From assembly GCA_026122225.1 (NCBI GenBank), contig JANEZZ010000983.1:2170001-2234000 (forward strand): DNA of 64,000 nucleotides, in the 5' to 3' direction. Source of the DNA: Heloderma charlesbogerti (lineage: Eukaryota; Chordata; Lepidosauria; Squamata; Helodermatidae). The notes beneath the pieces were generated by a model. The model saw nothing but the letters and a program-made list of their open reading frames with translations, was not told the origin of the DNA and did not search any database. A program made the position numbers and the translations under genes. Each line of letters starts with the position of its first letter. The stretch's first letter is position 1. Of this stretch, positions 43,873 to 55,085 are shown piece by piece.

Positions 43873-44211
43873 TAAGGATGTATGAGAATCTCAATTCAGT
43901 TCACAAATCATTCAAAAATGCCCCATTTGCAATGCCGAATGCAAACAGGAGCGCATGTTCTTCGAAAATGTTCAAAATTTTTGAACACATGTTTGTGTTT
44001 GCAAAATGTGCACTTAGAAAATGCACAACTTGAAAAATGCACAACATTCTCAAAATGAACAGCTTTTGAAAGGTGCACAGCTTTTGAAAGATGCATATAC
44101 ATTCCCCATTCGAATGAACCAAAAAAAACAGGTCACAAACGAGAACAGGAGTAGGCTGAACTAAGCTTTGAAGTCAAGTTCAGACAAGCATTCCTGGTTC
44201 TCCCATCCCTA
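43873..44211. mobile_element. hAT-type MITE, TAAGGATGTATGAGAATC
   Basis: TAAGGATGTATGAGAATCTC on the left and GGTTCTCCCATCCCTA on the right. Octamers TTTAAGAT and CTTATGAT match at six of eight. The middle is a run of related AAAATGCACAACTT-like units (43995-44095). Confidence 0.65.
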
Positions 44212-44219
44212 CTTATGAT

Positions 44220-46030
44220 GTTTTGTTTTCCCAAGTAATGCTAAGGGCAGCTTTCAGTGTCACTTGCATTATTCACGTGGTGGTCTTGTGAAGTTCATTT
44301 TATTCATGAGCTGCCTTGTGGATTTTTTTATTTTATGGTTTAAATAAATCAGTAATACAGATATTATGCTAGAGACATTTTAAATTTGATCACGGTCTTG
44401 GCCGAAATGGTCACATCTCATGTTACATGTGTGGTTACATCTGCATTCCCCCTGGTACTGCAAAATCTTGGAAAGTGAGTGACTTGAGGAAGTGGCAAGG
44501 TAAAGGAGCAGTGCAGCACAGAAGTAGGTTTTAAGTACATAGAAAATTATTCGGGACTGGCTGTTAAAATATTTTTAAAGAGAAATCATGAGAATCACAC
44601 AGTCCAAGATGGCTAATACGGGGTTTGAAGGCACAATGCTGGTTTTATTGCCATCACTGAATTACAATTGCAACCATTCAGGATACAAATGCTTCCAAGA
44701 TGGCTTACGAGAAACAGCAAATATGTGAACAAAATCACAATGACCAATATGTAAAAAGTCATCTGGTTCCTTCCCACAAGGCAGCTGGTGACAGATGACT
44801 TTGTGGCAGCGGGGAGGAGAGTCCAGCTGGAACAGAAGGAGGTGCCTGGTATTATCATCACCTGCTTCCCTCTTTCTCCTGGGTCCTTTCCAATGGGCAA
44901 TTTATAGTAGGTGGCCCTGTTCAGGGAGGGAGAAGTCTAGCTGAAGCAGGTCCTGATGTCTTCCTCAGCTGCCTCATTCTTCCCTGCAATTCTTCCCACA
45001 GAAACGGTGTTTGCCAGCCTCAGCCTTGCTGCTTTAAGATTATGAAGGAACAGAATTGTCCACCGTTTTTGTATTTAGTTTGGTTGTAGGATATTATGGG
45101 ATTAAATCTTTGGTGTGTGCTAGTCAATTTCAATCAAAAGGTTAATGGTTTAGAGGTCAAAAGTTTAGTTAGAATATAGAGGTCAGGAAGTTTGGCTCAG
45201 GAAGCAGGGGGGATGACAAAGTTCAACAGAAAGTCAGAGGAAGGGAGAAAAGTCTTAAATGAAGAAACAGAAATTTAGCTGGCAGAAATGAACAAGAAAC
45301 TACCATCCTGACTGGTTGGAGCTGGGGAGAGAAAAAACTAATTTTAGAAGATAAAAACGAAAAGCAAAAGGCAAGGAGGCAGAGTGGGGGGGGTTGGGGG
45401 GAATCAAGAAGGCCGGACTCCGGAGTCCTGGAGGAAAGAAAGAGTCAGAGCTGCTGGAATGGGAAGACTAATTGAGAGAGCTGGACCAATGACAGTAAGA
45501 TATTGCTTGGAAAAAGGACTTGGATAAAACAGGGATGCCATCTAGTTAGGTTAGCTGGACGCATTTATCCTTAGTTGTTTTTATTACTTATATACTTGTT
45601 TGTGCATCTGTGTGTGTCTCCATTCAGTTTTTAAAATGTTTTCCTCTTGACATTTTCAATAAAATGTAAACTTTGCTATTTCAACTTTGGTGGTCTCTTC
45701 CCCCCCCCTGCCGCCTTTTTATGTTACTCACCCTACATCTAGTAGCCAACACTATCTAAAGTAGATATGTGAGACCTAAACAGTTTTGAGGCTGATTTGG
45801 AGGGGGCAGCCAAACAAATAAAGATTTCCACTTCATGGTAGCAGAAAAAAACAGAAAGGGAAGATAAAAAAGGAGTAGGTACACTACTTTGCCTGTGTTC
45901 GCCTTCACTCATAGAACACGGCATCACCGGTCCATGACAAACTTAGAACCACAATGCTCTCACACTGCCTAGAGTGAGGCTTTGACTTTGGAACATAAGC
46001 ATCTGCTTTCCACCAAATAAAACTATATGT
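44220..46030. other. No gene recognised
   Basis: Unique-looking DNA. A scrap GAGCTGCCTTGTGG followed by an AAATAAATC tail near 44309-44352 may be a LINE 3' end. Confidence 0.4.
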
Positions 46031-46040
46031 CCATCTAGCA

Positions 46041-46360
46041 CCAGGGGTAGGCAACATGGTGCCAACAGGCACCAGTGCCCTCCTAGACATCTTTCCTGGT
46101 CCCTCCAAGGTGCCCACTCCACCCAATTCTATTTTTAAAAAAAGATTGACACATTTTCTTACCAGCTGTGGATTCAAAGCAGTTGTTCAGTGTGTTGGGG
46201 CTCAGACCCAACCTCTGTCTTGTACTCTGTCTTTGGGGCAGGTTATTTGTCCTTTATGACTAGCCATGCCTCCCAAGGCAGCCATTTTGTGGTGGTGCCC
46301 AGGATAGTTCCTTGAATTGCCAAGTGTGCATACAGATCCAAAAAGGTTGCCTATCCCTGG
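46041..46360. mobile_element. hAT-type MITE, CCAGGGGTAGGCAAC ends
   Basis: CCAGGGGTAGGCAAC on the left is the inverse of GTTGCCTATCCCTGG on the right. The interior GACTAGCCATGCCTCCC matches 17519-18381. The flanking octamer is not clear. Confidence 0.65.
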
Positions 46361-47085
46361 TCTACTCTTGATTGGCAGCAACTTTCTATGCTCTTGGGCA
46401 GTAGTCTTGAAGTAGATAGCCACACAGGAATGGCCACACAGGATTCTTGTGGCTCTCTTCCATTTGGAGCAGCTCTCATACAAATACCTCACAATATATC
46501 AAGGATTTTTTTTTTAAATCAAGTTGCATGTGATCATCCATCACTTTAAAAGGGGCAATGAATCAACCATAAGACATTATCCATGTAAGTTTATCTAGCA
46601 CAGGTTTCCTGAAAATTCTGATAGCTGAAACACGCTTTTTTCTGAATTAAAATTGGAAGTACACTAACATACAAAAAGTCTAGAGAGTAGCATGCCTAAG
46701 GCAGCATCTCTTAGACAGATATAGCAGGTGACCTCATCTGAAGGTTAGCAGTTCTGCTGGTGCATCTGTACATCAGTTGCAACTGGGTCATTTAATCACA
46801 GCAGAATCACTTACCCTCATAGATAGGAGTCTGACTGGTAAAAGGTACACCCAGATTCTCACAGGAACCTTTAATGATTTGATTAATTTACTTCTTGCGG
46901 CACACTAGCAGTTCTTTCAAGTCACACTTGTATACTCCAGTGCACAGTTTTTGAATTCCTGCACTAGTAATGAGCCAGGTATCCATATGCAAAACCAGGA
47001 CCAAAATATAAGGTACTGAAGTAAGTGGACGAGTGAATGATTGTACGTAATACATTCCTGCTTTGTAGAAAAAAATAGAAAGAAT
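46361..47085. other. No gene recognised
   Basis: Unique-looking DNA; CAGGTTTCCTGAAAA and similar short runs only. Confidence 0.4.
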
Positions 47086-47087
47086 GA

Positions 47088-47262
47088 AGATAGGAAGCTG
47101 CCTTATATGAAGTCTGACATGGTTACGTCTAACTCAGTATTGTCTCCATTAACTGGCAACAGCTCTCCAGAGTTCCAGACAGAGGTCTTACCCAGCCCTA
47201 CCAAGTGATGTTGGGGACTGAACCTGGGACCTTCTACCACTGAGCCATGTTCCTTCTCCATA
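47088..47262 (-). mobile_element. tRNA-derived SINE, antisense
   Basis: On the minus strand the head reads GCTCAGTGGTAGAAGGTCCC, with GGTTCAGTCCCCAACATC as the B box. The body is CTGGAGAGCTGTTGCCAG and the tail AAGGCAGCTTCCTATC. The A-box to B-box spacing is shortened by a deletion in the anticodon region. The other copy is at 50733 on the plus strand. It is not a tRNA gene because no cloverleaf can close. Confidence 0.7.
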
Positions 47263-47488
47263 TGTTAAAAGAAGAAGGATGCTGTGTTAAATTGGATGCT
47301 GGCTTGTACTTTTTCTTTTGACTATTCCCCACCACCACACAACAATATTCAACTTTTGTTATAAATAGAATAAACATGTTCTTGGAAAGTCAATGAGTCT
47401 AAGAGCAATTAGGTCACAGCTGTTAGCTTTTCCATCAAATAAATGTTATAGTAGGCAATAAGAGATGCTACTTATGGAAGAAGGTTAC

Positions 47489-48018
47489 TGTCAAGGGCTC
47501 CTTGGAGGCCTCTCTCAGTCTAATCCAGTAGCCAAGGCCAGACACAGACAAAGGGATTCTTTTCAAAGCTTTATTCCTCTTTTACAACTTAACAACTCTA
47601 CCGTTAGCAACTAGATATGAGCAGCAGAGTACCTATGCCCTAAGTTGGAACAGTTGGTCCCCGTTTGAAAGGGAATTACTGGCAGACCCCTGAACTTAAG
47701 GACTAGGGAGAGTCCCTCCCCTTTTCCCTTGGATCCTCTGGGCGCAGCCGTTGTTTGCGCACCAACCGGGCACTACGCCTCCCTTCTGCGCCCTCCATTT
47801 GGCGCCATTCTCTGCGTCGGCGTCACGTGTCCATCAAGTCTGCTTCCCGCACTCTGTCACTCCCAGGACTGCTATCTAAGCTAGGAATGCTGGTGGGAGG
47901 AATGTCCATCAGCTGTTGGCCCTGGGAAAAAGGAGCGCGCTCCTCTCCTAGGAGCAACTGCTCTTCCTCAGAATCAGAAGTATTCTGGGATTCTATGGGC
48001 TCAGTGTCCACCCTGACA
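47489..48018 (-). repeat. 3' LTR of the gypsy element
   Basis: 530 bp, minus-strand start TGTCAGGGTGGACACTGAG and end GAGCCCTTGACA. A reversed AATAAA-type signal (GCTTTATT) lies near 47570. The first 140 bp are almost identical to the remnant at 49300-49427, so the insertion is fairly recent. They are also open in the pol C-terminal frame (ESQNTSDSEEEQLLLGEE). Confidence 0.88.
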
Positions 48019-49300
48019 TCATCCCCGCTCCCATGAGGCCCCCCTCGTGCTCCTCCCCTGGGGCCCCGGGTTTGTGGGGGTACAGCTGGTGGAAGTGCCT
48101 GAGCAGCAATGGAGCATACACATTTTCCACGGGTTCCCAGGATCACTCATCAGGTCCGTACCCCTTCCAGTCCACCAGATATTGCAAGTGGCCATGAGAA
48201 AGGCGGGAGTCCAGAATCTCTGAGACCTCAAACTCCTCCTCCCCCTCCACCAGCACTGGTGGTGGGGGGGGGAGCCGACTGAGCAATGAGGGTCACCAAA
48301 AACCAGGGGGGACAGCAAGGACCGATGAAAAACAGGATGGATCTTCATGGAGGGGGGGAAAGCCAGGCAAAAAGCAACGGGGTTAATCTGGGCCATAATC
48401 TGGAAAGGCCCCATGCGGCAAGGCGTGAGCTTCCTTGCGGGCGAGTGAGAGGGGAGGTATTGGGTGGACAACCAAACCCAGTCCCCCGGTTGCAGAGACG
48501 GACCCGGCTGGTGCCGCCGGTCTGCAGAGGCCTTGTAGGCTGTCTTGGCTTGCTCGAAGGAGTCCCGTAAGAGGTGGTATACCACTTGCAACTCCTCTAA
48601 AAAGTCCTGGGCCGCTGTCACCGAAGAGGGAGCTAGGGTGGACGGGAAGGCCTTGGGGTGGTAACCAAAATCGGCAAAAAATGGAGTTTGGTGGGTGGAA
48701 GCATGGCAGGCATTGTTATAAGCAAATTCTGTGAGAGGCAGCAAGGAAAACCAGTCATCCTGCTGGTAATTGACATAACAGCACAGATATTGCTCCAGAG
48801 TCTCATTGGTGCGCTCGGTCTGACTGTCCGTCTGTGGATGGTGGGCGGAGGAAAGATGGAGCGTCACATGGAGCAACGCAAGTAGCTCCCTCCAGAAATG
48901 GGCAGTGAATTGGGCCCCCCTATCCGAAATGAGACCCTCGGGCCATCCGTGGAGGCGGAAAACATGCACCACGAACACCTCTGCCATCTCCCTGGCTGTG
49001 GCAACCCAGAGCAAGGGATGAAATGGGCCATCTTAGAAAACAAATCCACCACCACCAGAATAGTGGTCTTACCAAGTGAGCGAGGCAAGTCAGTGATGAA
49101 GTCAAGGGAGAGCAGTTTCCAAGGTCCTGAGTGGGTAGGTAGGGGGTGAAGCAAGCCTGTGGGCTTGCCTGAGGGGGCCTTCGCCCGCTGGCAGGTTGGG
49201 CAGGAGGCGACATAGGACTTGACGTCCTGACACACACGAGGCCACCAAAAATCCCTCATCACTCCATGCAGGGTCTTGGCGATGCCAAAATGCCCAGCTG
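48019..49300 (-). pseudogene. Gypsy integrase (pol C-terminal part)
   Basis: Two overlapping open frames. The upstream one (49262-48864) begins in the zinc-binding region (MMRDFWWPRV, SCPTCQRAK) and reaches the first catalytic aspartate in LDFITDLP. A frameshift near 48990 leads into the second (49014-48019, 331 aa). There LISDRGAQF gives the second aspartate at residue 31 and SQTERTNETLEQYL the glutamate at residue 67, a D-35-E spacing as in retroviral-type integrases. A GDWVWL segment and a frameshifted chromodomain (near 48150-48250) follow. Function: joining element DNA to the chromosome. The frameshifts and the lack of polymerase make it inactive. Confidence 0.88.
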
Positions 49301-49427
49301 TGGGGGAGGAATCTCCATCAGCTGTTGGCCCTGGGAAAAAGGAGCGCGCTCCTCTCCCAGGAGCAACTGCTCTTCCTCAGAATCAGAACTACTCTGGGAT
49401 TCTATGGGCTCAGTGTCCACCCTGACA
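49300..49427 (-). repeat. 5' LTR remnant
   Basis: Only the first roughly 128 bp of the LTR in minus orientation remain. It matches the 3' LTR at 47890-48018 closely and runs straight into integrase sequence at its inner edge. Confidence 0.8.
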
Positions 49428-49432
49428 GTTAC

Positions 49433-49972
49433 ACAATACAATTAATTACTGTCTGCTGTAAATTTCAAAATTTCTTCATCAGAATGAAAACTTACTCTAT
49501 AGTGAAGATGGGGGGAAATCACATCTAATAATGTTATGCACACAAATCAGCATCCATTGAGATTAGACATACAGAAATAAAAATACAGATCACTGTTTAT
49601 TATTTACATCTGTGGAACTCAGGGGTCCTGGTTAAGACAGAGGTCCTGTTGTGTTTGCCTACAATAAATTCAATAGGAGTTATCTATCTCTCCTTGGTTT
49701 CATGAGTGCTATTAGTTTTGTGTAAACATAGTGAGTAGAGGCCAGAAAATCTTAGTTGCAATTTAGGGTTGGTTGACAACATGCGACTTGCATTTATGAA
49801 TAAGCCATTGCAGATCAACCCCCCACAGATACAGCTAGCATATAAACTCACATAATCTCAGATGCAATGCTTTTTAATGAAGTCAGTTAATACATTTTTG
49901 AAGTGCTGTTGCATATTCAACAATGAGCATGCCTGTGTGCAAACCAACACTAAATCTCTTTGATTGCAATGG
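49433..49972. other. No gene recognised
   Basis: AT-rich unique DNA. Confidence 0.4.
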
Positions 49973-49980
49973 GATGTAGC

Positions 49981-50385
49981 TAGGGATGTATGGACTGTGT
50001 AAAATCTGCTCTGCCTGTGTTTCACATATTGTCAGATGCCTTTTTTTCCATCATCTGCCCACAGACAGAGGCAAATATATTTTTTTCATCATGCGGAAAG
50101 TCACGCAAAGAATTACGTAAGTATTTACGTATTTACATAATTTGCCTTAGTATGTAACATTTAGCATATTGTCCCCGATTCCATTCAACATTTCCTCAGC
50201 AGAAACATACGTGTTTCCCTACGAATTTATATGCGTAAAATTCGGGAAAGTAAAAAAAAAAAATCATCCGGAAGTCCACAGACTCCATGAGGCCTGAAGG
50301 GGTCGCTCCACAGCAGATTCTGCAGGTTGGATTCTCAGAAATCCAAGGTCATTTTAGTCCATCTCGGATTTCTCCAGCATCTCTA
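49981..50385. mobile_element. hAT-type MITE, GACTGTGTAAAATCTGC family (reference copy)
   Basis: Starts TAGGGATGTATGGACTGTG and ends CTCCAGCATCTCTA, 405 bp, with the octamer GATGTAGC exact on both sides (49973-49980, 50386-50393). The middle has ATTACGTAAGTATTTACGTA, a partial version of the TACGTAAATA box of the larger family. No coding content. Confidence 0.9.
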
Positions 50386-50732
50386 GATGTAGCCTTATTT
50401 CTCAGCACCAAACTACATGTTGCCTATAGTTCTGTGACTCTTTCTCCTGATTGGATTGTTTGAATTATTATTATTTTAGTACAAAGCAGCTGTGGGTGGC
50501 TTTGAGACTGAGCAAAACAGGGTCTACCTAACTCTTCCCCTGCCAGCAGGTTGCGTCCACCAGTACTTTTCCATCCACAGGGGGAAGCAATAAGGGTCTC
50601 TGTAGCTTTTCCCCTACAGGGAGAAAAGCAGTTGGAGGAGCAAGTTCACCACAGCTTTTACAGCTGCTGCTTTGCATTTTTAAAAGTCTGGGGGAAAGTA
50701 TCGTGTAACTGTTGGTAAAATGCAGTTAAGGG

Positions 50733-50926
50733 AGGGGCTATAGGTCAGTGGTAGAGTACATGCTTTGCTTGTAGAAGATCCCAGGTTCTATTTCTCACAT
50801 CTCTAGATAGGGCTGGGAAAGAATCCAGCCTGAAAACCTGGAGAACTACTGCTGCCAATCAGTGTTGACGTTACTGGGCTAGATGGACCAATGGTCTGAC
50901 TCAGTATAAGGAAGCTTCCTACGCCC
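50733..50926 (+). mobile_element. tRNA-derived SINE, plus strand
   Basis: Head GGCTATAGGTCAGTGGTAGA has a clear A box. CCCAGGTTCTATTTCTCAC is a worn B box about 35 bp on. Body AGGGCTGGGAAAGAATCC and CTGGAGAACTACTGCTGCC; tail CTGACTCAGTATAAGGAAGC. The head resembles a tRNA of the GGGGCTATAGCTCAGTGGTAGAGC-like class, possibly Ala. Not a functional tRNA. Confidence 0.8.
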
Positions 50927-51593
50927 TTAATGTATAATTTGGCTTCTACTGAAGTGAGAAACCTAAGTTTTATCTTTACACTTCATTGCAGGTATAGGAT
51001 TTTGTACGATTGAATATTCCTCCATGAATTCAATTCCCTGGTTTTTCATTATTTGATGTCATGGGGAAGAGTTTGTCTCTCCAGCCCATGGACCATATAT
51101 GGCCTGAGGGGGAGCCCACATATGGACCTCAAGCGTCTCCCCCAGACTTCCCCTCTTGGCACCACCACCTCTCTCAACATCCCAGGCCCTATCCCCCCTG
51201 CCCACACACACATGAAAATCTTTTTATCTCCAGTCAGCAGTGGATTCTAAAATGGGGTGCCATGGGGCCTGCAGGCTCAGCCAGTGTGTTCTTTAGCCAG
51301 CAGGGCTATCCAGGTGGGCTGGTGAGGAGGAGGAAGAGGATGGTGGCAAGTGCAGCAGGCATGGGTCCTTCTGACCCTCTTGGGACCTCTATGACTGCCT
51401 GCCCATGCTGGCTGCTGACTCCAAACCTGAGCATGTGTTGTCTGTGAATGTGTTTTATTTGTGTGGATGTAGGTGTGTATGAGCATGAATATGTGTTTGT
51501 ATGATTGAGTGAGTGAATTGGCCCTGCCCACTTTTGGCTTTGGCCTTGCCCACATCATCTTTGGCCAGGCCCACCAATGGAGTGTGCCTCAAG

Positions 51594-52927
51594 TAGGGAG
51601 GGATGGACTCACCTCCGTCTGCTCTCATGAGTCGCTTGCCGAGCCACCTCTGCCACCCACCCCCACTTGCCATGCCACACAAGCTGCTGGAGGGCTCGCA
51701 GAGCAGCCGATGAGCACTGCAGGGCCTCCCATCCCTGTAGTGATCCTCAATTATGTGCAAAATGGTGGGGGATAGAGGAAAATGGGAGAGTAGGGGAAGA
51801 ACTGCTCACTTTTCGATGAAGAAGCTAAAATCCACAATTATCCCTGACAGCATCTGAAGGGTCTCCATGACAGCACCCCACCACCACAATTTCTCCCCAA
51901 TCCAGCAGTCAGAGAATTATAGCTCCCACCCCCTTTTTCCTGTTATGTACACTTTTCCATGAAGAAGCAAAATCACACAATTATTCAGTAGAGCATCTGC
52001 AGGTTCCCCATGAGAGCACCCCACCTGTGCAATTTTGCCCCATTCTAGAAAACAGTCGGAGTTATCGCTCCCCCACACCCTTTCTCCTTTTCTGGCCACT
52101 TCTCCCTGTTTGCAATGACAGGCTTCCCTGTTGTCAATGACAGCTTCCTGTGATCATGTGATCCCAGTTCCCAGATCACTACCATGGCAAAATGGTAATG
52201 CACATTTACGTAATGGCAAAGTAAAGAGTAGAGCGGGAAATTCCTGTTCACAACTCTGAAAATGTGCACATTCAAAAAATGTGCAAAAATGCAAAGCAAA
52301 ATAAATAAGAGGAACAGAAGTAACTGCCAAATAGGGGGAAAGGAGAGATAGAGGGGGAAATGTTCACTTTTCCATGAAAAAGAAGAACTGAGCAATTATC
52401 CAGTACAGCACTTGGAGGGTCACCCCGAGGCACCCCACCTGTGCAATTTCACCCCATTCTAGCGAACAGTCAGGGATTTATAGCTCCCACCCCCTTTTCC
52501 CCTTTATGCACACTTTTTAAGCTGCAAAGTAACACAAACATCAGAGGAGCAGTGAAGTTAGGCAAGCATCAGAGAAGCTCCCAAGTAACACATGCATCAG
52601 AGAATATTTACAATTCCCTGAACGCGCAGCCCTGATACAGCAAAGTTACACAAGCATCAGAGAAGCAGCGAAGTTGGCCCCTATTTCCGTAAAAGAGGTC
52701 TTACTTACAATGGGAACAGCCACCATTTTGTGCACAACTGTGGTTCGATTACGGGGACGAATGGCCCTGCAAGACTCGTCAGCCACCTACTGAGCCCTCC
52801 AGCAGCTTGTGCGGTGTAGTGAGTGGGGGTGGGCAAAGGAGGAGGCTTGGTGATTGGGGTCTGGAGGGGCGAGCAGCAGGGAATCTGTCAGACTCCATCC
52901 CCTTCCTGGATGCCCATGCCAGCCGTA
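51594..52927. mobile_element. 1.33-kb hAT-type non-autonomous element with internal repeats
   Basis: Starts TAGGGAGGGATGGACTCACC; the right end is worn (CATGCCAGCCGTA). Octamers GCCTCAAG and GCCTCGAG match at seven of eight. The first 140 bp, with CACAAGCTGCTGGAGGGCTC, are inverted at 52770-52880. Inside are three diverged tandem units of roughly 150-190 bp (near 51805, 51950 and 52360), each with ACTTTTCCATGAAGAAG, AGCATCTGAAGGG-like and CTCCCACCCCCTTTT words. No coding frame. Confidence 0.65.
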
Positions 52928-52935
52928 GCCTCGAG

Positions 52936-53940
52936 GGAATCGCCAAAATGAATTTGGGCTGAAATAGTCGTTGGGCACCCCTGGTTTGATGCCTAATCGG
53001 CAACGTGTTACAGCAGATTATATTTCAGTTTTTTTGTTTAACCTGAAACTGACTTTGCAGATAGGGCAAATTCAGGTTGTGCTACAGTGGATTGCTCTCT
53101 TTGTAGCCTGATCCATTTTCAGTGCATGGTTTTTTGACTGGGAAATAAAAATAATGAACCTGAACAGGGGCTGAAAATCTATTGGGCCATGAAAAAGATT
53201 GGAACAGCTAGATAAGTGCTTCTCCACAAGACTATGACATGACTTCAATGCATCATTGTACCCTGGAGTGAATTTGAGATGATTTGAGTCAACCATGAGA
53301 GAAACCCAAACAAAGTCTGTGGAAAAATTGGGATCTGAGTGCATTGCAGTTAATCAGATATGCACTTGATTCCCAGCCCCACTGTTACTCTTTCAGAAGC
53401 TGCCCACAAAGAACCCCACATTTGTCCTTGAACTCTGTTCACTCACACATACACACACACACACACATCGGAGATTAGATTTCACACAAGAAAAGTGACA
53501 TGAGGAACACAAGGTAAAGTGCCATTACACCCTGGCCTTTCCCATTTATTCTGTTGGACTGAAGTTTGCATTGTATATTTGCTATCTATTTTTAACTTGC
53601 ACTCCTGATTTCTCTGTGTCTGCCTGCATTTTGTCCCTTGCTCATTTGTAATGGTCTATGGCTAGAACAAATAAAGAATGTTGTAGTTCTCACCTTAAAC
53701 TGCTCTACCAAGCCCCAAACTGGCCCTCCAACTGCCAGGTGTCCTGGTTAATCAGGCTTCAGATCAAATAAAAAGGCAGAGAAAAGCTGAGTACTTTGCA
53801 AAAATACAACAACCTCAAAACAAATACAGTCTGGAACAAATGAAAATAACAGGACCTTACTGCCACATTTATTTCTGATGTATGTTTTATGATCAAGAGA
53901 GATACAAATGTTATACAGACATGACCAAATGAAGATGGCA
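52936..53940. other. No gene recognised
   Basis: Unique-looking DNA with a CA tract at 53448-53466. Confidence 0.4.
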
Positions 53941-53948
53941 CCTACCAC
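53941..53948. repeat. Left target-site duplication of copy I
   Basis: CCTACCAC is exactly repeated at 56571-56578, 2.6 kb away, beyond two nested elements. Confidence 0.92.
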
Positions 53949-54012
53949 TAGGGATGTACGAAAAGGACTTACCTTTCGCGGATTATGTTGATGGGGGGGG
54001 AGGCATTCCGTC

Positions 54013-54932
54013 TAGGGATGTACGAAAGTGACTTACCTTTCCGCGGATTATGCTGATGCTGGGGGTGAGGCGTTCTGTCCCTCCCCCCTGGAATCCTGGC
54101 CGGGGGGAGGCACTCCATACCTCCCCCCCAGAATCCTGGTTGGCCGGCGCCACTCTGCAAAGATTCTGCGGAGCTGCCAGCCGGCTCCGCCAGTGGCCGG
54201 ACATCCAGCCGCTGGCTAGCAAGGACGCAAATGGTGGCAGCCGTAGCCGCCGCCGTTTGCGTCCCTGCAGTCAGCCGAGATAGGCTACATAAATGTTTAC
54301 GTAGCCTATCACGGCTGAGTTAAAAACAAAAACAAAAACACACACGTATGCAAACGACGGCGGCCATGGCCGTCGCCATTTGCGTTCTTTATTTTGGCAC
54401 GTCTTAGTCTACGTAAACATTTACGTAGACTAAGACGGCAAAAATAAGGGGAACGCAAATAGCTTAGCGTCTACGCTATTTGCGTTCCCCTTATTTTCGC
54501 TGTCTTAGTCTATGTAAATGTTAACGTAGACTAAGATGTGCCAAAAAAGGAACGCAAATGGCGGCGGCCATAGCCACCTCCATTTGCGTACGCACGTTTT
54601 TTGTTTTTAAGTCAGCCGTGATAGGCTACGTAAAGATTTACGTAGCCTATCACGGTGTTCTTTAAAAATCTAGCCGTGATAGGCTACGTAAATCTTTACG
54701 TAGCCTATCACGTTTTTGTGTGTGTGTGTGTTTTTTTAACTGGAAATGGCAGAGGCGGCGGCCGGTCAGAAGACCGGCCGCCGCCACCACTGACTCCAGG
54801 AAGATCCACCCCAGGTAAGTCTTGTCCCGGGTGGGCGGTGGGGGCAGACAGTTCCCCCACCAATTTCGGGGGGCCAAATGCGCTGGCATTCGGCCTCCCT
54901 GAGATCCATGGCGGAATTCTCTGACATCCCTA
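54013..54932 (+). mobile_element. Palindromic hAT-type element, copy J (nested in I)
   Basis: Type I end TAGGGATGTACGAAAGTG, type II end CTGACATCCCTA, 920 bp, octamer ATTCCGTC exact (54005-54012, 54933-54940). The hairpin core is centred near 54469 at AGCGTCTACGCT. Boxes at about 54418 (GTAAACATTTAC) and 54519 (GTAAATGTTAAC) mirror one another. Further boxes lie at about 54295, 54637 and 54695. ACTTACC at 54031-54037, GGTAAGT at 54814-54820. Confidence 0.94.
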
Positions 54933-55085
54933 ATTCCGTCCCTCCCCCCGGAATCCTCGACTGGGGGGGAGGCGATCCATTCCTCCCCCCCAGAATCCTC
55001 GATGGCTGGCTGTGCTCCACGGCAGCTCCGCGGAGCAGCCGGCCAGGCCCAGCCAGCCCAGAGCCGTCCGCAGCTGGATTTCCAG

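Larger units (their letters stand above)
47489..49427 (-). mobile_element. Ty3/gypsy (chromovirus-like) LTR retrotransposon, internally deleted
   Basis: The element is bounded by TGTCAAGGGC at the left and CACCCTGACA at the right, with the pentamer GTTAC exactly duplicated (47484-47488, 49428-49432). In minus orientation the order is: a 5' LTR remnant (49427 to about 49300), then directly integrase (about 49300-48150), a chromodomain-like end, and a complete 3' LTR (48018-47489). Gag, protease, reverse transcriptase, RNase H and the rest of the 5' LTR are missing, so it is a deletion derivative. The integrase plus chromodomain arrangement points to the chromovirus branch of Ty3/gypsy. Confidence 0.88.

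Noticed and set aside
50733..50810. tRNA gene
   Set aside because: A and B box-like words are present, but acceptor and anticodon stems cannot be closed and a SINE body and tail follow.
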